This document shows positions 1 to 8,562 of a stretch of DNA of 64,000 nt, piece by piece (within the stretch, counting starts at the first letter, position 1; the number at the start of each line of letters is the position of its first letter). Position numbers and translations under genes: made by a program. The DNA is from Gordonibacter urolithinfaciens (GTDB lineage Bacteria; Actinomycetota; Coriobacteriia; Coriobacteriales; Eggerthellaceae): positions 744,001 to 808,000 of the forward strand of contig NZ_LT900217.1 in assembly GCF_900199375.1 (NCBI RefSeq), read 5' to 3'. The notes below the pieces were generated by a model. It was not told the DNA's origin, did not search any database, and was given only the letters and a program-made list of their open reading frames with translations.

Positions 1-300
<300 letters not shown>

Positions 301-314
301 AGACTGGGTCCCCC

Positions 315-785
315 TTAGAAGCGGTAGTGCGAGAACGCACGGTTGGACTCGGCCATCTTGTACAGGTCCTCGCGCTTCTTCACCGACGCGCCGGTGTTCT
401 CGGCGGCGTCCATGATCTCGGCGGCGAGGCGCTCCTTCATCGTGTGCTCCTTGCGCTTGCGCGAGAAGTCCACGATCCAGCGGATGGCGAGCGTCGTCGA
501 ACGGCGGGAGTTGACCTCCATCGGCACCTGGTAGGTGGCGCCGCCGACGCGCTTGGGCTTGACCTCGAGGGTCGGGCGGACGTTGTCCATGGCCTTCTTG
601 AACACGGCCAGCGGGTCGCCGCCGGTCTTCTGCTCCACGATGGCGAACGCACCGTAGACGATGCCCTCGGCGGTGGCCTTCTTGCCATCGAGGAGGACCT
701 TGTTGATCAGCTGCGTGACCAAACGGTTGTTGTACTGTGCGTCCGGCTGAACTTCACGACGGACTGCTGCTGCACGACGCGGCAT
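315..785 (-). CDS. rpsG: 30S ribosomal protein S7
   Basis: S7 is a primary 16S rRNA-binding protein that nucleates the 30S head. The 156-residue product starts [15 protein letters not shown] and contains the conserved stretch [20 protein letters not shown] and a C-terminal NRAFSHYRF, matching bacterial S7 in length and order. The reading frame is open 18 codons further upstream, but the start at 785 is preceded by an AGAAGGAGAA ribosome site and fits the family N-terminus. It lies between rpsL and fusA on the same strand. Confidence 0.98.
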   Translation of the reverse strand: MPRRAAAVRREVQPDAQYNNRLVTQLINKVLLDGKKATAEGIVYGAFAIVEQKTGGDPLAVFKKAMDNVRPTLEVKPKRVGGATYQVPMEVNSRRSTTLAIRWIVDFSRKRKEHTMKERLAAEIMDAAENTGASVKKREDLYKMAESNRAFSHYRF

Positions 786-906
786 GTATTTCTCCTTCTG
801 GTTCCTGCACGCTTCCGGGCGGCTCTTCGTCCCGCCCATTAGGCCGCCGCCCCACGCCCCCTTTGGGCGGAAGCGGCCTTAGCGGCCCGCGCGTCTTATC
901 GGTTGC

Positions 907-1278
907 TTACTTGGGGCGCTTGGCGCCGTAACGGCTGCGGGCCTGCTTGCGGTTGTCCACGGCGGCGCAGTCGAGCGCAGCGCGGATGACCTTGTAGCGG
1001 ACGCCGGGGAGGTCCTTCACGCGGCCGCCGCGCAGCAGCACCATGGAGTGCTCCTGCAGGTTATGGCCGACGCCCGGGATGTAGGCCGTCACTTCCATGC
1101 CGTTGACGAGGCGCACGCGGCAGACCTTGCGGAGAGCCGAGTTCGGCTTCTTCGGCGTGGTCGTGAACACGCGGGTGCACACGCCGCGCTTCTGCGGGTT
1201 GCCCTTCAGGGCCGGTGTCTTGCTCTTGTCGACCGTCTTTTTGCGGCCCTTGCGGACCAGCTGGTTGATAGTAGGCAA
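907..1278 (-). CDS. rpsL: 30S ribosomal protein S12
   Basis: S12 acts at the decoding centre of the 30S subunit. The 123-residue protein begins [14 protein letters not shown] and carries [14 protein letters not shown], in which both lysines of the streptomycin site are wild type, and the [13 protein letters not shown] region near the C-terminus. A GGAGAGAAGC-type ribosome site precedes the ATG. It is the first gene of the str operon here. The 121-base gap to rpsG holds a GC-rich hairpin (GGCCGC/GCGGCC arms near 841-880) and no gene. Confidence 0.98.
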   Translation of the reverse strand: MPTINQLVRKGRKKTVDKSKTPALKGNPQKRGVCTRVFTTTPKKPNSALRKVCRVRLVNGMEVTAYIPGVGHNLQEHSMVLLRGGRVKDLPGVRYKVIRAALDCAAVDNRKQARSRYGAKRPK

Positions 1279-1410
1279 AGCTTCTCTCCTTTTACCTCTT
1301 GCTTGTTCCGATTACCTTTATATAGATAGGGAATCGCTTCTGCGGTGCCTCCCTGTGCGCTCAGCTGATTCGCACAGGAAAACATACGCCCACGTGGGAC
1401 GCGAACGAGA

Positions 1411-1439
1411 ACTTTATCATCGCCCCCGCAGCTTGTCAA
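1411..1439 (-). promoter_or_regulatory. Promoter of the str operon
   Basis: On the - strand TTGACA (1434-1439) is followed after 17 bases by TAAAGT (1411-1416). That is a consensus -35 with a fair -10 at ideal spacing. Transcription would begin near 1404, leaving an untranslated leader of about 125 bases before rpsL. This leader contains the AT-rich CTATCTATATAAAGG run near 1315-1330 and no coding sequence. Confidence 0.7.
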
Positions 1440-1541
1440 ACGCCACGCACCCGGGAGTATCTATAGTCTTGCTCTGCGTTTCGCCTGATGGAACGCCTGA
1501 TAGGCGATTCGATGGGCGGGAGCCTCCACGTAATCTCGAAT

Positions 1542-2054
1542 TTATTCCGCGTCGGCCGCCGCGGCACGGGCGCGCAGGAGCGCGCGCATGTCGACCGGGT
1601 CGAGGCAGGCCACGGGCGCGTGGCGCAGCAGCGCCCGGTCCGACGTGACCACGTAGTCGGCATCGACGCGCGCGGCGGCGGCCAGCAGCAGGTCGTCCTC
1701 GAAGTCGTCGTGGAGGTCGCGGTAGGTCATGGCGCGCAGGGCCTCGTTCTGCCCCACGGGCACGATCAACGAGAGCCCCATGACGTTGCGCACGCTCGAC
1801 CACGCCGATTCGCGCACCGCCGCGGCAAAACGCTCGTCAACAGGCTCGCCGTGCTCCCGCAGATACCGCTTCGTCTCCTGGCAGAGCAGGAAGAAAAGGT
1901 CGGGCATCGTTGCCGACGAGGTGTACAGCGCGGCATCGGCCGCCGTCGCCTCCGCCACGAATCCCATCGCCGCCTCATGCGCCTCGGGCCTGCGCTCAAG
2001 GAAGTAGTCGACCCATACGTTCGTATCGACGAGCAGCTTCAGCGGCAGGCTCAT
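1542..2054 (-). CDS. PIN-domain toxin, VapC-like ribonuclease
   Basis: The 170-residue product starts MSLPLKLLVDTNVWVDYF and has the acidic pattern of PIN nucleases: LVDTNVW (Asp near residue 10), a central Glu region (RDLHDDFEDDLLLAAA) and a late DADYVVTSDRALL. PIN toxins of toxin-antitoxin pairs cleave RNA. The start at 2054 overlaps the stop of the upstream antitoxin as ATGA, which decides the start over a codon six positions upstream. The pairing with a RelB/DinJ-type antitoxin rather than a VapB type is a mixed arrangement. The RNA target cannot be inferred. Confidence 0.85.
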   Translation of the reverse strand: MSLPLKLLVDTNVWVDYFLERRPEAHEAAMGFVAEATAADAALYTSSATMPDLFFLLCQETKRYLREHGEPVDERFAAAVRESAWSSVRNVMGLSLIVPVGQNEALRAMTYRDLHDDFEDDLLLAAAARVDADYVVTSDRALLRHAPVACLDPVDMRALLRARAAAADAE

Positions 2055-2470
2055 AGCAGGCCCCTCTCGCACGCCTTCTCGAGGTACGCCTCGTAGCGCA
2101 GATCGTCGTAGTAGGCCTCGTGGACCTCGTCGTCGTCGAGCTCCTCCTTCGGCTTGCCGAAGTACTCGTCCTCGCGCAGGTCCTCGGGCGTGATCTTGCG
2201 CGGCCCCGGCACGGGCAGCCCGTTGTCGATGAAGAACTTCCGCCAGATGCCGGCCCCCTCGCGCACGAGGGCCAGGCGGCGCTGCACCTCAGCGTCGTGC
2301 TCGGCGTCGAGCGCGGGGCGCATGAACGCGGGCGGCTCGCCCTTCTCCTCGGCGTACTCCCACACGGCGCGCACCACCTGCGAGGGCGTGAGCCCCCAGC
2401 GGGCGAACACCTCGTCGCCGCGGGCCTTCGTCTCCTCGTCGATGCGCACGTTCATCTGCACGGCGGGCAT
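2051..2470 (-). CDS. RelB/DinJ-family antitoxin
   Basis: The 139-residue protein opens MPAVQMNVRIDEETKARGDE and continues FARWGLTPSQVVRAVWEYA. This is the ribbon-helix-helix pattern of RelB/DinJ antitoxins, which bind their own promoter and neutralise the toxin through the C-terminal part. The remaining 90 residues are acidic and longer than in typical DinJ. An AAGGAGG ribosome site sits 7 bases before the ATG. The gene overlaps the PIN toxin by four bases, indicating translational coupling. A palindrome over the likely -10 box (2500-2516) fits autoregulation. Confidence 0.85.
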   Translation of the reverse strand: MPAVQMNVRIDEETKARGDEVFARWGLTPSQVVRAVWEYAEEKGEPPAFMRPALDAEHDAEVQRRLALVREGAGIWRKFFIDNGLPVPGPRKITPEDLREDEYFGKPKEELDDDEVHEAYYDDLRYEAYLEKACERGLL

Positions 2471-2499
2471 GGCGCCTCCTTTGCGGTCAGGCTGCTTGC

Positions 2500-2516
2500 T
2501 GCTATATAGTATAGCA
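2500..2516 (-). promoter_or_regulatory. Palindromic operator over the antitoxin -10 box
   Basis: The sequence TGCTATA-TAG-TATAGCA is a perfect 7-bp inverted repeat with a 3-base centre. On the - strand it contains TATACT (2508-2513), a good -10 element 38 bases before the antitoxin ATG. An operator placed there would let the ribbon-helix-helix antitoxin shut its own operon. No convincing -35 is visible. Confidence 0.6.
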
Positions 2517-2558
2517 CAGAGAAGGACGCCGCCGGTAGGCGGATCCCGGCGGCGGACG

Positions 2559-3671
2559 CTACTCGGCGCCTTCCCTCACCAGCGCCTCCACGAGACGGGC
2601 GGTGCCCTCGAGGTCGGCCACGGAGATATGCTCCTCCGGCGAGTGGAAGGCCGTCATGCCCACGCCGAGCGTCACAGCGCGCACGCCGCGGGCCGCCAGG
2701 ACGTTCGCGTCGGAGCCGCCGCCGTCGTGGCGGAAGCACGGTTCCAGGCCGGCGGCGCGCGCCGCGCGGGCGGCCGCCTGCACGAGCGCGTCGTCCTCGT
2801 CGTAGAGCACGGCGCCGTAGCTCGGCGTCCAGTCGATGTCCACCGTGCCGCCGAAGCGCGCGGCAGCCTGCTCGAGGGAGACCGTCATGGCGGCCTTCTG
2901 CGCCTCGGCGCGCTCGGGGTAGAGCGAGCGGCACTCGCCGCGCAGCATGCACGCCTCGGGCACGACGTTCGTCTCGCGGCCGCCGGCGATCACGCCGATG
3001 TTGGCCGTGGTGGCCTCGTCGATGCGCCCGAGCGGCATGGCCTCGATGGCCGCCGCGGCCATTTGGATGGCCGAGATGCCCGCCTCGGGCACCACGCCCG
3101 CGTGCGACGCGCGGCCGGCGAACGCGGCTTCCAGCGTCCAGTGGCAGGGCGCGCCCGTGATGACGGTGCCGGGCGCGCCGTCGGCGTCCAGAACGTAGCA
3201 CGGCGCACCGGCGGGCAGCGCATCCGGCGCGAGCGCGCCGGAGCCCAGCAGGTGAAGTTCCTCGCAGGTGGTGAGGAGCACCGTGACGTCGGGGCGCGGC
3301 GCGCCCTCCTCCGCCACCGAGCGCACGCCCTCCAGGATGGCCGCGACGCCGGCCTTGTCGTCGGCCGAGAGGATGGTGTCGCCGGCCGAGCGCACTACGC
3401 CGCCCTCCACCACCGGCTCGATGCCCGCGCAGGGCTGCACCGTGTCCATATGCGCCGAGAGCACCACGTGCCCCGGCGCCGTGCCCGGCAGGTGCGCCAC
3501 AAGGTTGCCCGTGTCCGCCCCCGTCTGCGCGGCCGAGTCGTCGAAGCGCACGGAGAAGCCCAGGCCCCGCAGCTCGTCGGCGCAGCGCGCGGCCATGGCG
3601 GCCTCGTGGCGCGAGGGGCTCTCGATGCGGACGATCTCGCAGAACAGGTCGAGCAGGCGGGTGGGGTTCAT
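2559..3671 (-). CDS. M20 family metallopeptidase, PepT-like
   Basis: The protein has 370 residues. It shows the zinc-binding features of M20 exopeptidases: SAHMDTVQP near residue 72 (His and Asp ligands), SADDKAG near 100 (bridging Asp), TCEELHLLG near 134 (catalytic Glu pair) and HSPEEHIS near the C-terminus (last His). The middle portion, with RASHAGVVPEAG, is the usual dimerisation domain. Such enzymes remove N-terminal residues from tripeptides or hydrolyse related amides in the cytoplasm; the substrate cannot be told from sequence. It stands alone between the toxin-antitoxin pair and ppaC, with an AAGAGGACC ribosome site. Confidence 0.88.
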   Translation of the reverse strand: MNPTRLLDLFCEIVRIESPSRHEAAMAARCADELRGLGFSVRFDDSAAQTGADTGNLVAHLPGTAPGHVVLSAHMDTVQPCAGIEPVVEGGVVRSAGDTILSADDKAGVAAILEGVRSVAEEGAPRPDVTVLLTTCEELHLLGSGALAPDALPAGAPCYVLDADGAPGTVITGAPCHWTLEAAFAGRASHAGVVPEAGISAIQMAAAAIEAMPLGRIDEATTANIGVIAGGRETNVVPEACMLRGECRSLYPERAEAQKAAMTVSLEQAAARFGGTVDIDWTPSYGAVLYDEDDALVQAAARAARAAGLEPCFRHDGGGSDANVLAARGVRAVTLGVGMTAFHSPEEHISVADLEGTARLVEALVREGAE

Positions 3672-3767
3672 GGGTCCTCTTCTTTCTCTTGTGGCAGTGT
3701 CGCAAGTTCATCTATTCGCGCGCCGGCGCGAAAACAGCCGCCCCGGTTGGCGCAGCAAGTCAGCGAG

Positions 3768-3867
3768 GGCGCCTGCAGTGCCCGAGGTTCGCGGGATCGC
3801 GGAGGCGAAGCGTGCCTTGGGCACGCGAGCCTCCGAGATCGCACGAAGATCGGGCGCTGCAGGCGGC
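3768..3867. repeat. Long imperfect hairpin of about 100 bases
   Basis: Arms of about 49 and 48 bases (3768-3816 and 3820-3867) face each other around a TTG loop. Matching blocks include GCGTGCC/GGCACGC next to the loop, GATCGCGGAGGC/GCCTCCGAGATC, and CGCCTGCAGTGCCCGA/TCGGGCGCTGCAGGCG at the ends. It lies in the non-coding gap between the peptidase and ppaC, just beyond the ppaC terminator. It may be a REP-like repeat or a structured transcript. Confidence 0.6.
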
Positions 3868-3882
3868 CGCAGCGTCGGGCGA

Positions 3883-3908
3883 TTCCGGCGGCCGTCAGGC
3901 CGCCGGAA
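3883..3908 (-). terminator. Hairpin terminator after ppaC
   Basis: A perfect 11-bp stem (TTCCGGCGGCC / GGCCGCCGGAA) with a GTCA loop lies three bases after the ppaC stop codon. There is no T-run, so it may end or protect the transcript without a classic U-tail. Confidence 0.6.
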
Positions 3909-3911
3909 CTC

Positions 3912-5285
3912 CTAGGCTCCCAGGATCTTCGCGGCCACCTGCTTCTTGCGGCTCAAGACGCCCGGCATCCAGGCGCCGCCCTCGGCGGAGCAGTCGATGT
4001 TGAACACGCGGTTCACGGTGCGCGGGTTGCCCTCGCACAAAAACTGGCTGCCCTCGGCCAGGATGTCCGTCACCATGAGCAGCACGAACTCGTAGCCGCG
4101 GTCGTCCTTCAGGCGGCGCATGTAGGCGCGGATCTCGTCCTCGCGCTTCATGACGGCCGGCAGGTCCACCGTCTCGTGCTGCGCGATGAGCACGGTGGAG
4201 TCGCCCAGCTGGAACTCCTTGGAATCGGCGCCCACGAGCTTCGCGACGGGCATGTTGTCCTCGCCGCCGCGGCACTTGAACACGGCCAGGCCGAACGCGG
4301 TGGGGTCGACGCCGGCCACGTCCGCCAGGAAGTCCACGATCTCGTGGTCGACGTAGGTGGCAGTGGGCGACTTCAAGATCACCGTGTCGGTCATGACGGC
4401 CGAGAGGAGCACGCTCGCGATGGCGGGGGGCATCTCCACGCAGTGGCGGCGGAACTCCATGGCCACGATGGTGGCCGTGGAGCCCACGGGCAGGTTCAGG
4501 AACTTGATGGGGTTGGCCGTCATGACGTCGGCGATGCGGTGGTGGTCGACGATCTCCACGACCTCGGCCTCCTCGATGCCGTTGGCAGCCTGGCGCGTCT
4601 CGTTGTGGTCCACGAGCACCACCTTGCGCCGCGGGTGCACCGCCACGTCGGAGCGCGTGACGATGCCGATGGCGAACCCGTCGTCGTCCAGCACCACGGC
4701 CTCGCGCAGGGCGCTGGCCATGAGGTCCTCGACGGCCTCCTTCAGCAGGCCGTCCTTGGCCAGCTCCAGCACGTCGGTCTCGGTGATGTCGTTGACCTTC
4801 TGTCCCAGAGACGCAATGAGGTCGCCCGCCACGGCCATCTCGTTCGCGCCGCCCTCCTCCAGCACGTCGGTGGCCGCGATGTAGCGCTCGGCGATCATGC
4901 GGGTGGTGATGAGGCCCCGGTAGGTGCCGTCGTCGTTCGTCACCACGAGCGCGCGCACGTTGTGCTGGCGCAGCAGGCGCCCCGCCTCCAGGAGCGTGGC
5001 GTCGTGGGCGATGGAGATGGGGTCGGGCGTCATGACGTCGGACACGCGCGCATGGACGTGGCCCACGACCTCGGGCAGCGGCAGGCCGTTCTCCTTCAGG
5101 ATCCAGCTGCTCTCGGGGGGCAGCGGCCCCAGGCGCGCGGGCACGTACACGGCCGGCACCTCCCCGTCGCGCGCCTCGCGGCGCGCCAGCTCGTTCTTCA
5201 GGTAGGCGTAGCCCACCGCAGCGCAGATGGAATCGTTGTCGGGGTTCTTGTGGCCCACCACGATGATGGGTGCCGCTGTGGCCAT
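3912..5285 (-). CDS. ppaC: CBS-containing manganese-dependent inorganic pyrophosphatase (family II)
   Basis: Family II pyrophosphatases of the DHH superfamily hydrolyse PPi to phosphate using Mn or Co. The 457-residue protein has the N-terminal DHH motif VGHKNPDNDSICAAV, then two CBS halves (about residues 70-125 and 185-235: DVMTPDPISIAHDATLLEAG, AVVLDDDGFAIGIVTRSD). The catalytic core resumes at VVLVDHNE and EIVDHHRI, with a C-terminal DHHA2 domain ending near RKKQVAAK. The length fits the CBS type without DRTGG; CBS pairs in this family bind adenine nucleotides that inhibit or activate. The start at 5285 has a GGAG site and fits the family, so the 55 open codons upstream are rejected. Confidence 0.93.
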   Translation of the reverse strand: MATAAPIIVVGHKNPDNDSICAAVGYAYLKNELARREARDGEVPAVYVPARLGPLPPESSWILKENGLPLPEVVGHVHARVSDVMTPDPISIAHDATLLEAGRLLRQHNVRALVVTNDDGTYRGLITTRMIAERYIAATDVLEEGGANEMAVAGDLIASLGQKVNDITETDVLELAKDGLLKEAVEDLMASALREAVVLDDDGFAIGIVTRSDVAVHPRRKVVLVDHNETRQAANGIEEAEVVEIVDHHRIADVMTANPIKFLNLPVGSTATIVAMEFRRHCVEMPPAIASVLLSAVMTDTVILKSPTATYVDHEIVDFLADVAGVDPTAFGLAVFKCRGGEDNMPVAKLVGADSKEFQLGDSTVLIAQHETVDLPAVMKREDEIRAYMRRLKDDRGYEFVLLMVTDILAEGSQFLCEGNPRTVNRVFNIDCSAEGGAWMPGVLSRKKQVAAKILGA

Positions 5286-5625
5286 GCTCGCTCCTTCGCC
5301 GCGCGGCGCCCCGGGCGGGGCGCCTTCGTCTGCCTTTTTTCGTATCGGAGTAGGGCTGCGCGGGCATGCCCGCGGCCTTGATGGGATAACAGTATAGCGA
5401 CGAAGGGGCGGGCACCGCGGTTTTACCATCGTTTCGTCGTGGAATCTCACGAAATGAGCGGTCGGCGGAGCGCGCTTGCCGTCTTTGCGCTACCATGGCA
5501 GCGCAGCAGGCGCCCTGCCGATGAGGTCAGGGCAGCCGGAGACCGCCCTGCCCCGCCTGCTGACGCAGGGCTGCACGGAGGGCGGTCGGGCCAGCCCCGC
5601 AGCAACGGCACACGAAAGGACGCGC

Positions 5626-7275
5626 ATGGATACGTTCGGGTTCGCCGACATCGTCGGCCCCATCATGGTGGGCCCCTCCAGCTCCCACACGGCGGGCGCG
5701 CTGCGCATCGCGCGCATGGCGCGCAGCCTGCTGGCGGCGGCGCCGGTGCGCGCGGAGTTCACGCTGTACGGCTCGTTCGCGCACACGCAGTCGGGCCACG
5801 GCACCGACAAGGCGCTCGTCGCGGGCCTTTTGGGCCTGGAGCCCGACGACCTGGGCGTGCGCAACTCGTTCGAGCGCGCGCATGCAGCCGGGCTGGCCTT
5901 CTCGTTCTGCTGCGACCGCGAAGCCGCCGTGGAGCATCCTAACACGGTGGACGCGCGCATCGTGGACGCGGAAGGCGGCGCGCTGGAGGTGCGGGGCGTG
6001 AGCGTGGGCGGCGGCGCGGCCGTCGTCACGCGCATCGACGGCATCGACGTGAACGTCACCGGCGAGCACACGAGCGTGGTCGTGCGCCAGCGCGACGAGA
6101 CGGGAGTGCTCGCGCACATAGCAGGCTGCTTCTCGGACTGCGCGGTGAACATCGCCACGGCGCGCATGTACCGCACGCGCCGCGGGTCCGAGGCGTTCAC
6201 GGTCATGGAGCTGGACGGCCCGGCGCCCGCCGAGGCGAAGGCCGCCATCGAACGCCACCCCGCCGTGCGCGACGTGCGCATCGTGCCCGCCGACGGCGCA
6301 GCGGGACGGGCGGCGGGCGATGCCGCGGGACGGCCCGCGGGCGGCACGGGCTCGTGTGCGACCGCAGGTGCGGAGCAGGCCGAGGAGCGCTTCGCCGCCT
6401 GCGACTTCGCCTCGGGCGCCGAGCTGCTCGCCCGCTGCACCGAGCAGGGCACGGGGCTGGCCGGCGCGTTCCTGGCGCGCGAGCAGGCGCTCGCCGCCCT
6501 CGACGGGCGCGCGTGCGACGCCCTCCCCTACGCCGACCGGGTGCTCGCCGTCATGCGAGCCTCGGCCACGGAGCCCCTGCGCGAGCCCGTGCCCTGCATG
6601 GGCGGGCTCATCGGCGGCGAGGCGCGCGACGTGCGTCGCTCGCGCGAGCAGGGGCCCGCGGTGGTCGACGGCCTTGCGGGCGCGGCCATGGAGTACGCGC
6701 TGGCCGTGCTGGAGACGAACGCGTCCATGGGCCGCATCGTGGCCGCCCCCACCGCCGGCTCGGCCGGCGTCGTGCCCGGCGTGCTGCTGGCCCTGGAGCA
6801 GGAGCGCGGCCTGGACGCCGCCGCGCTGCGCCGAGGGCTGCTGGCCGCCGGTGCCGTGGGGTACCTCATAGCCCGCAACGCCACGGTGTCGGGCGCCGAA
6901 GGCGGCTGCCAGGCGGAGATCGGCGCAGCCGCCGCCATGGCCGCCGCGGCCGCCGTGGAGATGGCGGGCGGCACGCCGGCGCAGGCGCTCGATGCGGCCG
7001 CGAACGCGCTCTCCTCGCTCATGGGGCTGGTGTGCGACCCGGTGGGCGGCCTCGTGGAGGTGCCCTGCCAGAAGCGCAACGCCACCGCCGCGGCCACGGC
7101 GCTCGTGAGCGCGCAGATCGCGCTTGCGGGCGTGGGCAACCTCGTGGGTTTCGACGAGACGGTGGCCGCGATGGATGCCGTGGGACGCACGCTGCCCTTC
7201 GAGCTGCGCGAGAGCGCCCTCGGCGGCATCGCCGCCGCCCCGAGCGCCTGCGCCTGGTGCGCCGCGCACGCCTAG
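5626..7275 (+). CDS. sdaA: L-serine ammonia-lyase, single-chain Fe-S type
   Basis: This enzyme deaminates L-serine to pyruvate and ammonia through a [4Fe-4S] cluster. The 549-residue chain joins the beta part (residues 1-215: GPIMVGPSSSHTAG, then an ACT domain around ETGVLAHIAGCFSDCAVNIA) to the alpha part (about 245-549). Cluster cysteine candidates are GGCQAEIGAA, LVCDPVGG and VPCQKRN. In the two-subunit Firmicutes enzymes these are separate SdaAB and SdaAA. The alanine-rich linker at about 215-240 is not conserved-looking. The start at 5626 (MDTFGFADIVG) is set by the family N-terminus and an AAAGGA site. Confidence 0.94.
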   Translation: MDTFGFADIVGPIMVGPSSSHTAGALRIARMARSLLAAAPVRAEFTLYGSFAHTQSGHGTDKALVAGLLGLEPDDLGVRNSFERAHAAGLAFSFCCDREAAVEHPNTVDARIVDAEGGALEVRGVSVGGGAAVVTRIDGIDVNVTGEHTSVVVRQRDETGVLAHIAGCFSDCAVNIATARMYRTRRGSEAFTVMELDGPAPAEAKAAIERHPAVRDVRIVPADGAAGRAAGDAAGRPAGGTGSCATAGAEQAEERFAACDFASGAELLARCTEQGTGLAGAFLAREQALAALDGRACDALPYADRVLAVMRASATEPLREPVPCMGGLIGGEARDVRRSREQGPAVVDGLAGAAMEYALAVLETNASMGRIVAAPTAGSAGVVPGVLLALEQERGLDAAALRRGLLAAGAVGYLIARNATVSGAEGGCQAEIGAAAAMAAAAAVEMAGGTPAQALDAAANALSSLMGLVCDPVGGLVEVPCQKRNATAAATALVSAQIALAGVGNLVGFDETVAAMDAVGRTLPFELRESALGGIAAAPSACAWCAAHA

Positions 7276-7320
7276 CCGGACGCCCGGGCGAGCCGTCCGG
7301 GCGCATGAGAGCCGCACGGC

Positions 7321-7357
7321 CTCCGGCTTTCCGGGCATTCTGCCCGGAAAGCCGGAG
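7321..7357. terminator. Strong bidirectional hairpin
   Basis: A perfect 17-bp stem with a TTC loop (arms 7321-7337 and 7341-7357, CTCCGGCTTTCCGGGCA and its complement) separates the convergent serine dehydratase and zinc-ribbon genes. There is no T-run on either side. Confidence 0.65.
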
Positions 7358-7408
7358 CCCGTCGGAGAAGCGGCGGGCGAACCAAAGAGGCGCCGGTCCG
7401 GGCGAAGC

Positions 7409-7693
7409 CTACAGCGGCTCGCTCACGCGCACCTGGCACGGGCGCAGCTCGCCGTCGGGCTGCTCGGTCTTTCCCTTGCGGCAGGGGTTGTAGCACACCT
7501 CGCCGCAGATCGTGCAGGTCACCGGCTCCGGCAGGGCCAGGTCGGTCAGGTCGAAGCCGCATTTGGTGCACGGGTTGGGCTTCGAGAAGTGCTCGAGGTC
7601 AACCGCGTTGAACATGCCGCATTCGGGGCACTTCACCGGGCGCTTGCGCGGCGGCCGGCAGCCGCCGCAGATGGGATTGCACGACCAGCACAT
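7409..7693 (-). CDS. Small zinc-ribbon protein, unknown function
   Basis: The 94-residue protein starts MCWSCNPICGGCRPP and contains further CPECG, CTKCG and CTICG-type knuckles plus VCYNPC, in all about thirteen cysteines, enough for several zinc ribbons. No catalytic signature is visible. The start codon overlaps the stop of the FKBP gene by one base (TAATG), which implies translational coupling, so it is probably made together with the isomerase. It could serve in metal handling or as a small nucleic-acid-binding protein; this is open. Confidence 0.75.
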   Translation of the reverse strand: MCWSCNPICGGCRPPRKRPVKCPECGMFNAVDLEHFSKPNPCTKCGFDLTDLALPEPVTCTICGEVCYNPCRKGKTEQPDGELRPCQVRVSEPL

Positions 7694-8211
7694 TAGCGGA
7701 AGTCCTCGCCCTGGTCGCCTCCCAAGAGCTTCGCCTGCTCCTTCAGGTGCTGCGCCTTCTCGGCGGCGGACACGAAGTCCTCGGGAGCGTCCTCCACCTC
7801 GAGCAGCTCCACCTCGAACGTCAGGCTCTTGCCTGCCAGGGGGTGGTTCAGGTCGAACGTCACCAGGCCGTCCGTTATGTCCAGCACGGTGGCGGGCATC
7901 GGCGCTCCGTCCTCGCTGCTCGACAGCATGATGCGCTTGCCCACCTTCACGTCGTTCACGGGAATCTGCTCGAGGGGGATCTTCGCCACGTGGCCCTCGA
8001 GGTACTCGCCGTAGGCGCCGTACTCGTCCACCGTGAACGTCTTCTTCTCGCCCGCCTCGTTCATCTCCAGGATGGCCTTCTCGAAGCCTTCGATGGCCAT
8101 GTCCATGCCCGTTTGGAACTTCATGGGCTTCTCTTCCGTGGCGAAGCCGAACACCGTGCCGTCGTCGAGCTTGCCCGTGTACACCAGGGTTACCGTTGAG
8201 CCAAGTTGCAT
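7693..8211 (-). CDS. FKBP-type peptidyl-prolyl isomerase, SlyD-like
   Basis: The 172-residue protein begins MQLGSTVTLVYTGKLDDGTV, the start of SlyD-type FKBPs, followed by the IF (insert-in-flap) chaperone domain around KTFTVDEYGAYGEYLEGHV and DLNHPLAGKSLTFEVELLEV, which closes the FKBP domain. Such cytoplasmic proteins speed prolyl isomerisation and act as chaperones, often for metalloenzymes. SlyD of Escherichia coli has a His/Cys-rich metal-binding tail; here the tail is missing, but a Cys-rich protein is coupled directly downstream. An AAGGAGAT site precedes the ATG. Confidence 0.9.
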   Translation of the reverse strand: MQLGSTVTLVYTGKLDDGTVFGFATEEKPMKFQTGMDMAIEGFEKAILEMNEAGEKKTFTVDEYGAYGEYLEGHVAKIPLEQIPVNDVKVGKRIMLSSSEDGAPMPATVLDITDGLVTFDLNHPLAGKSLTFEVELLEVEDAPEDFVSAAEKAQHLKEQAKLLGGDQGEDFR

Positions 8212-8562
8212 CGTCTTGATCTCCTTCTTTCGCATTGACAGGAACGTAAACCGACGGCAAGGCGCGGGCAGGGGCCCTCCCCTCCCCGCGACCACGCGGC
8301 GCATGCAGCGCCGAGGGTCCGCGAGCCGTCGGGTCGCCTTCGATTGGATGCCGCAGGAGGGACAGAGGCCCCGCGGCCGGCCTTCAGGTAAGCCGCGCGT
8401 CCCGCAAGGCCCCGGCACGCCGGGACGCAGCACGACGAACGGGCTGGGAACGAATGACCGCTTTGACAGTTCTACCGAGTGGACTCCATTGTAGCACACG
8501 GACGCCGCCCCTGCCCGCCGTGCCGGCGCCAATCGGCGCCCTCGCCCGACCGGCCCCCGCCC
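8212..8562. other. Gene-free stretch with the FKBP leader
   Basis: About 350 bases without a convincing gene. A - strand TACAAT (8488-8493) could be the -10 box for the FKBP/zinc-ribbon pair, giving a GC-rich leader of about 270 bases. No known riboswitch class is recognised in it. Confidence 0.4.

Noticed and set aside
907-1278. Possible streptomycin-resistance change in rpsL
   Set aside because: PKKPNS is intact with both lysines wild type.
2154-5381. Very long + strand open frame opposite the peptidase and pyrophosphatase
   Set aside because: It is low-complexity Arg/Gly/Ala/His protein caused by high GC on the reverse of two well-conserved genes.
5286-5450. Longer N-terminus for the pyrophosphatase
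   Set aside because: The 55 extra codons have no homology pattern and the family starts at the DHH domain with a proper ribosome site.
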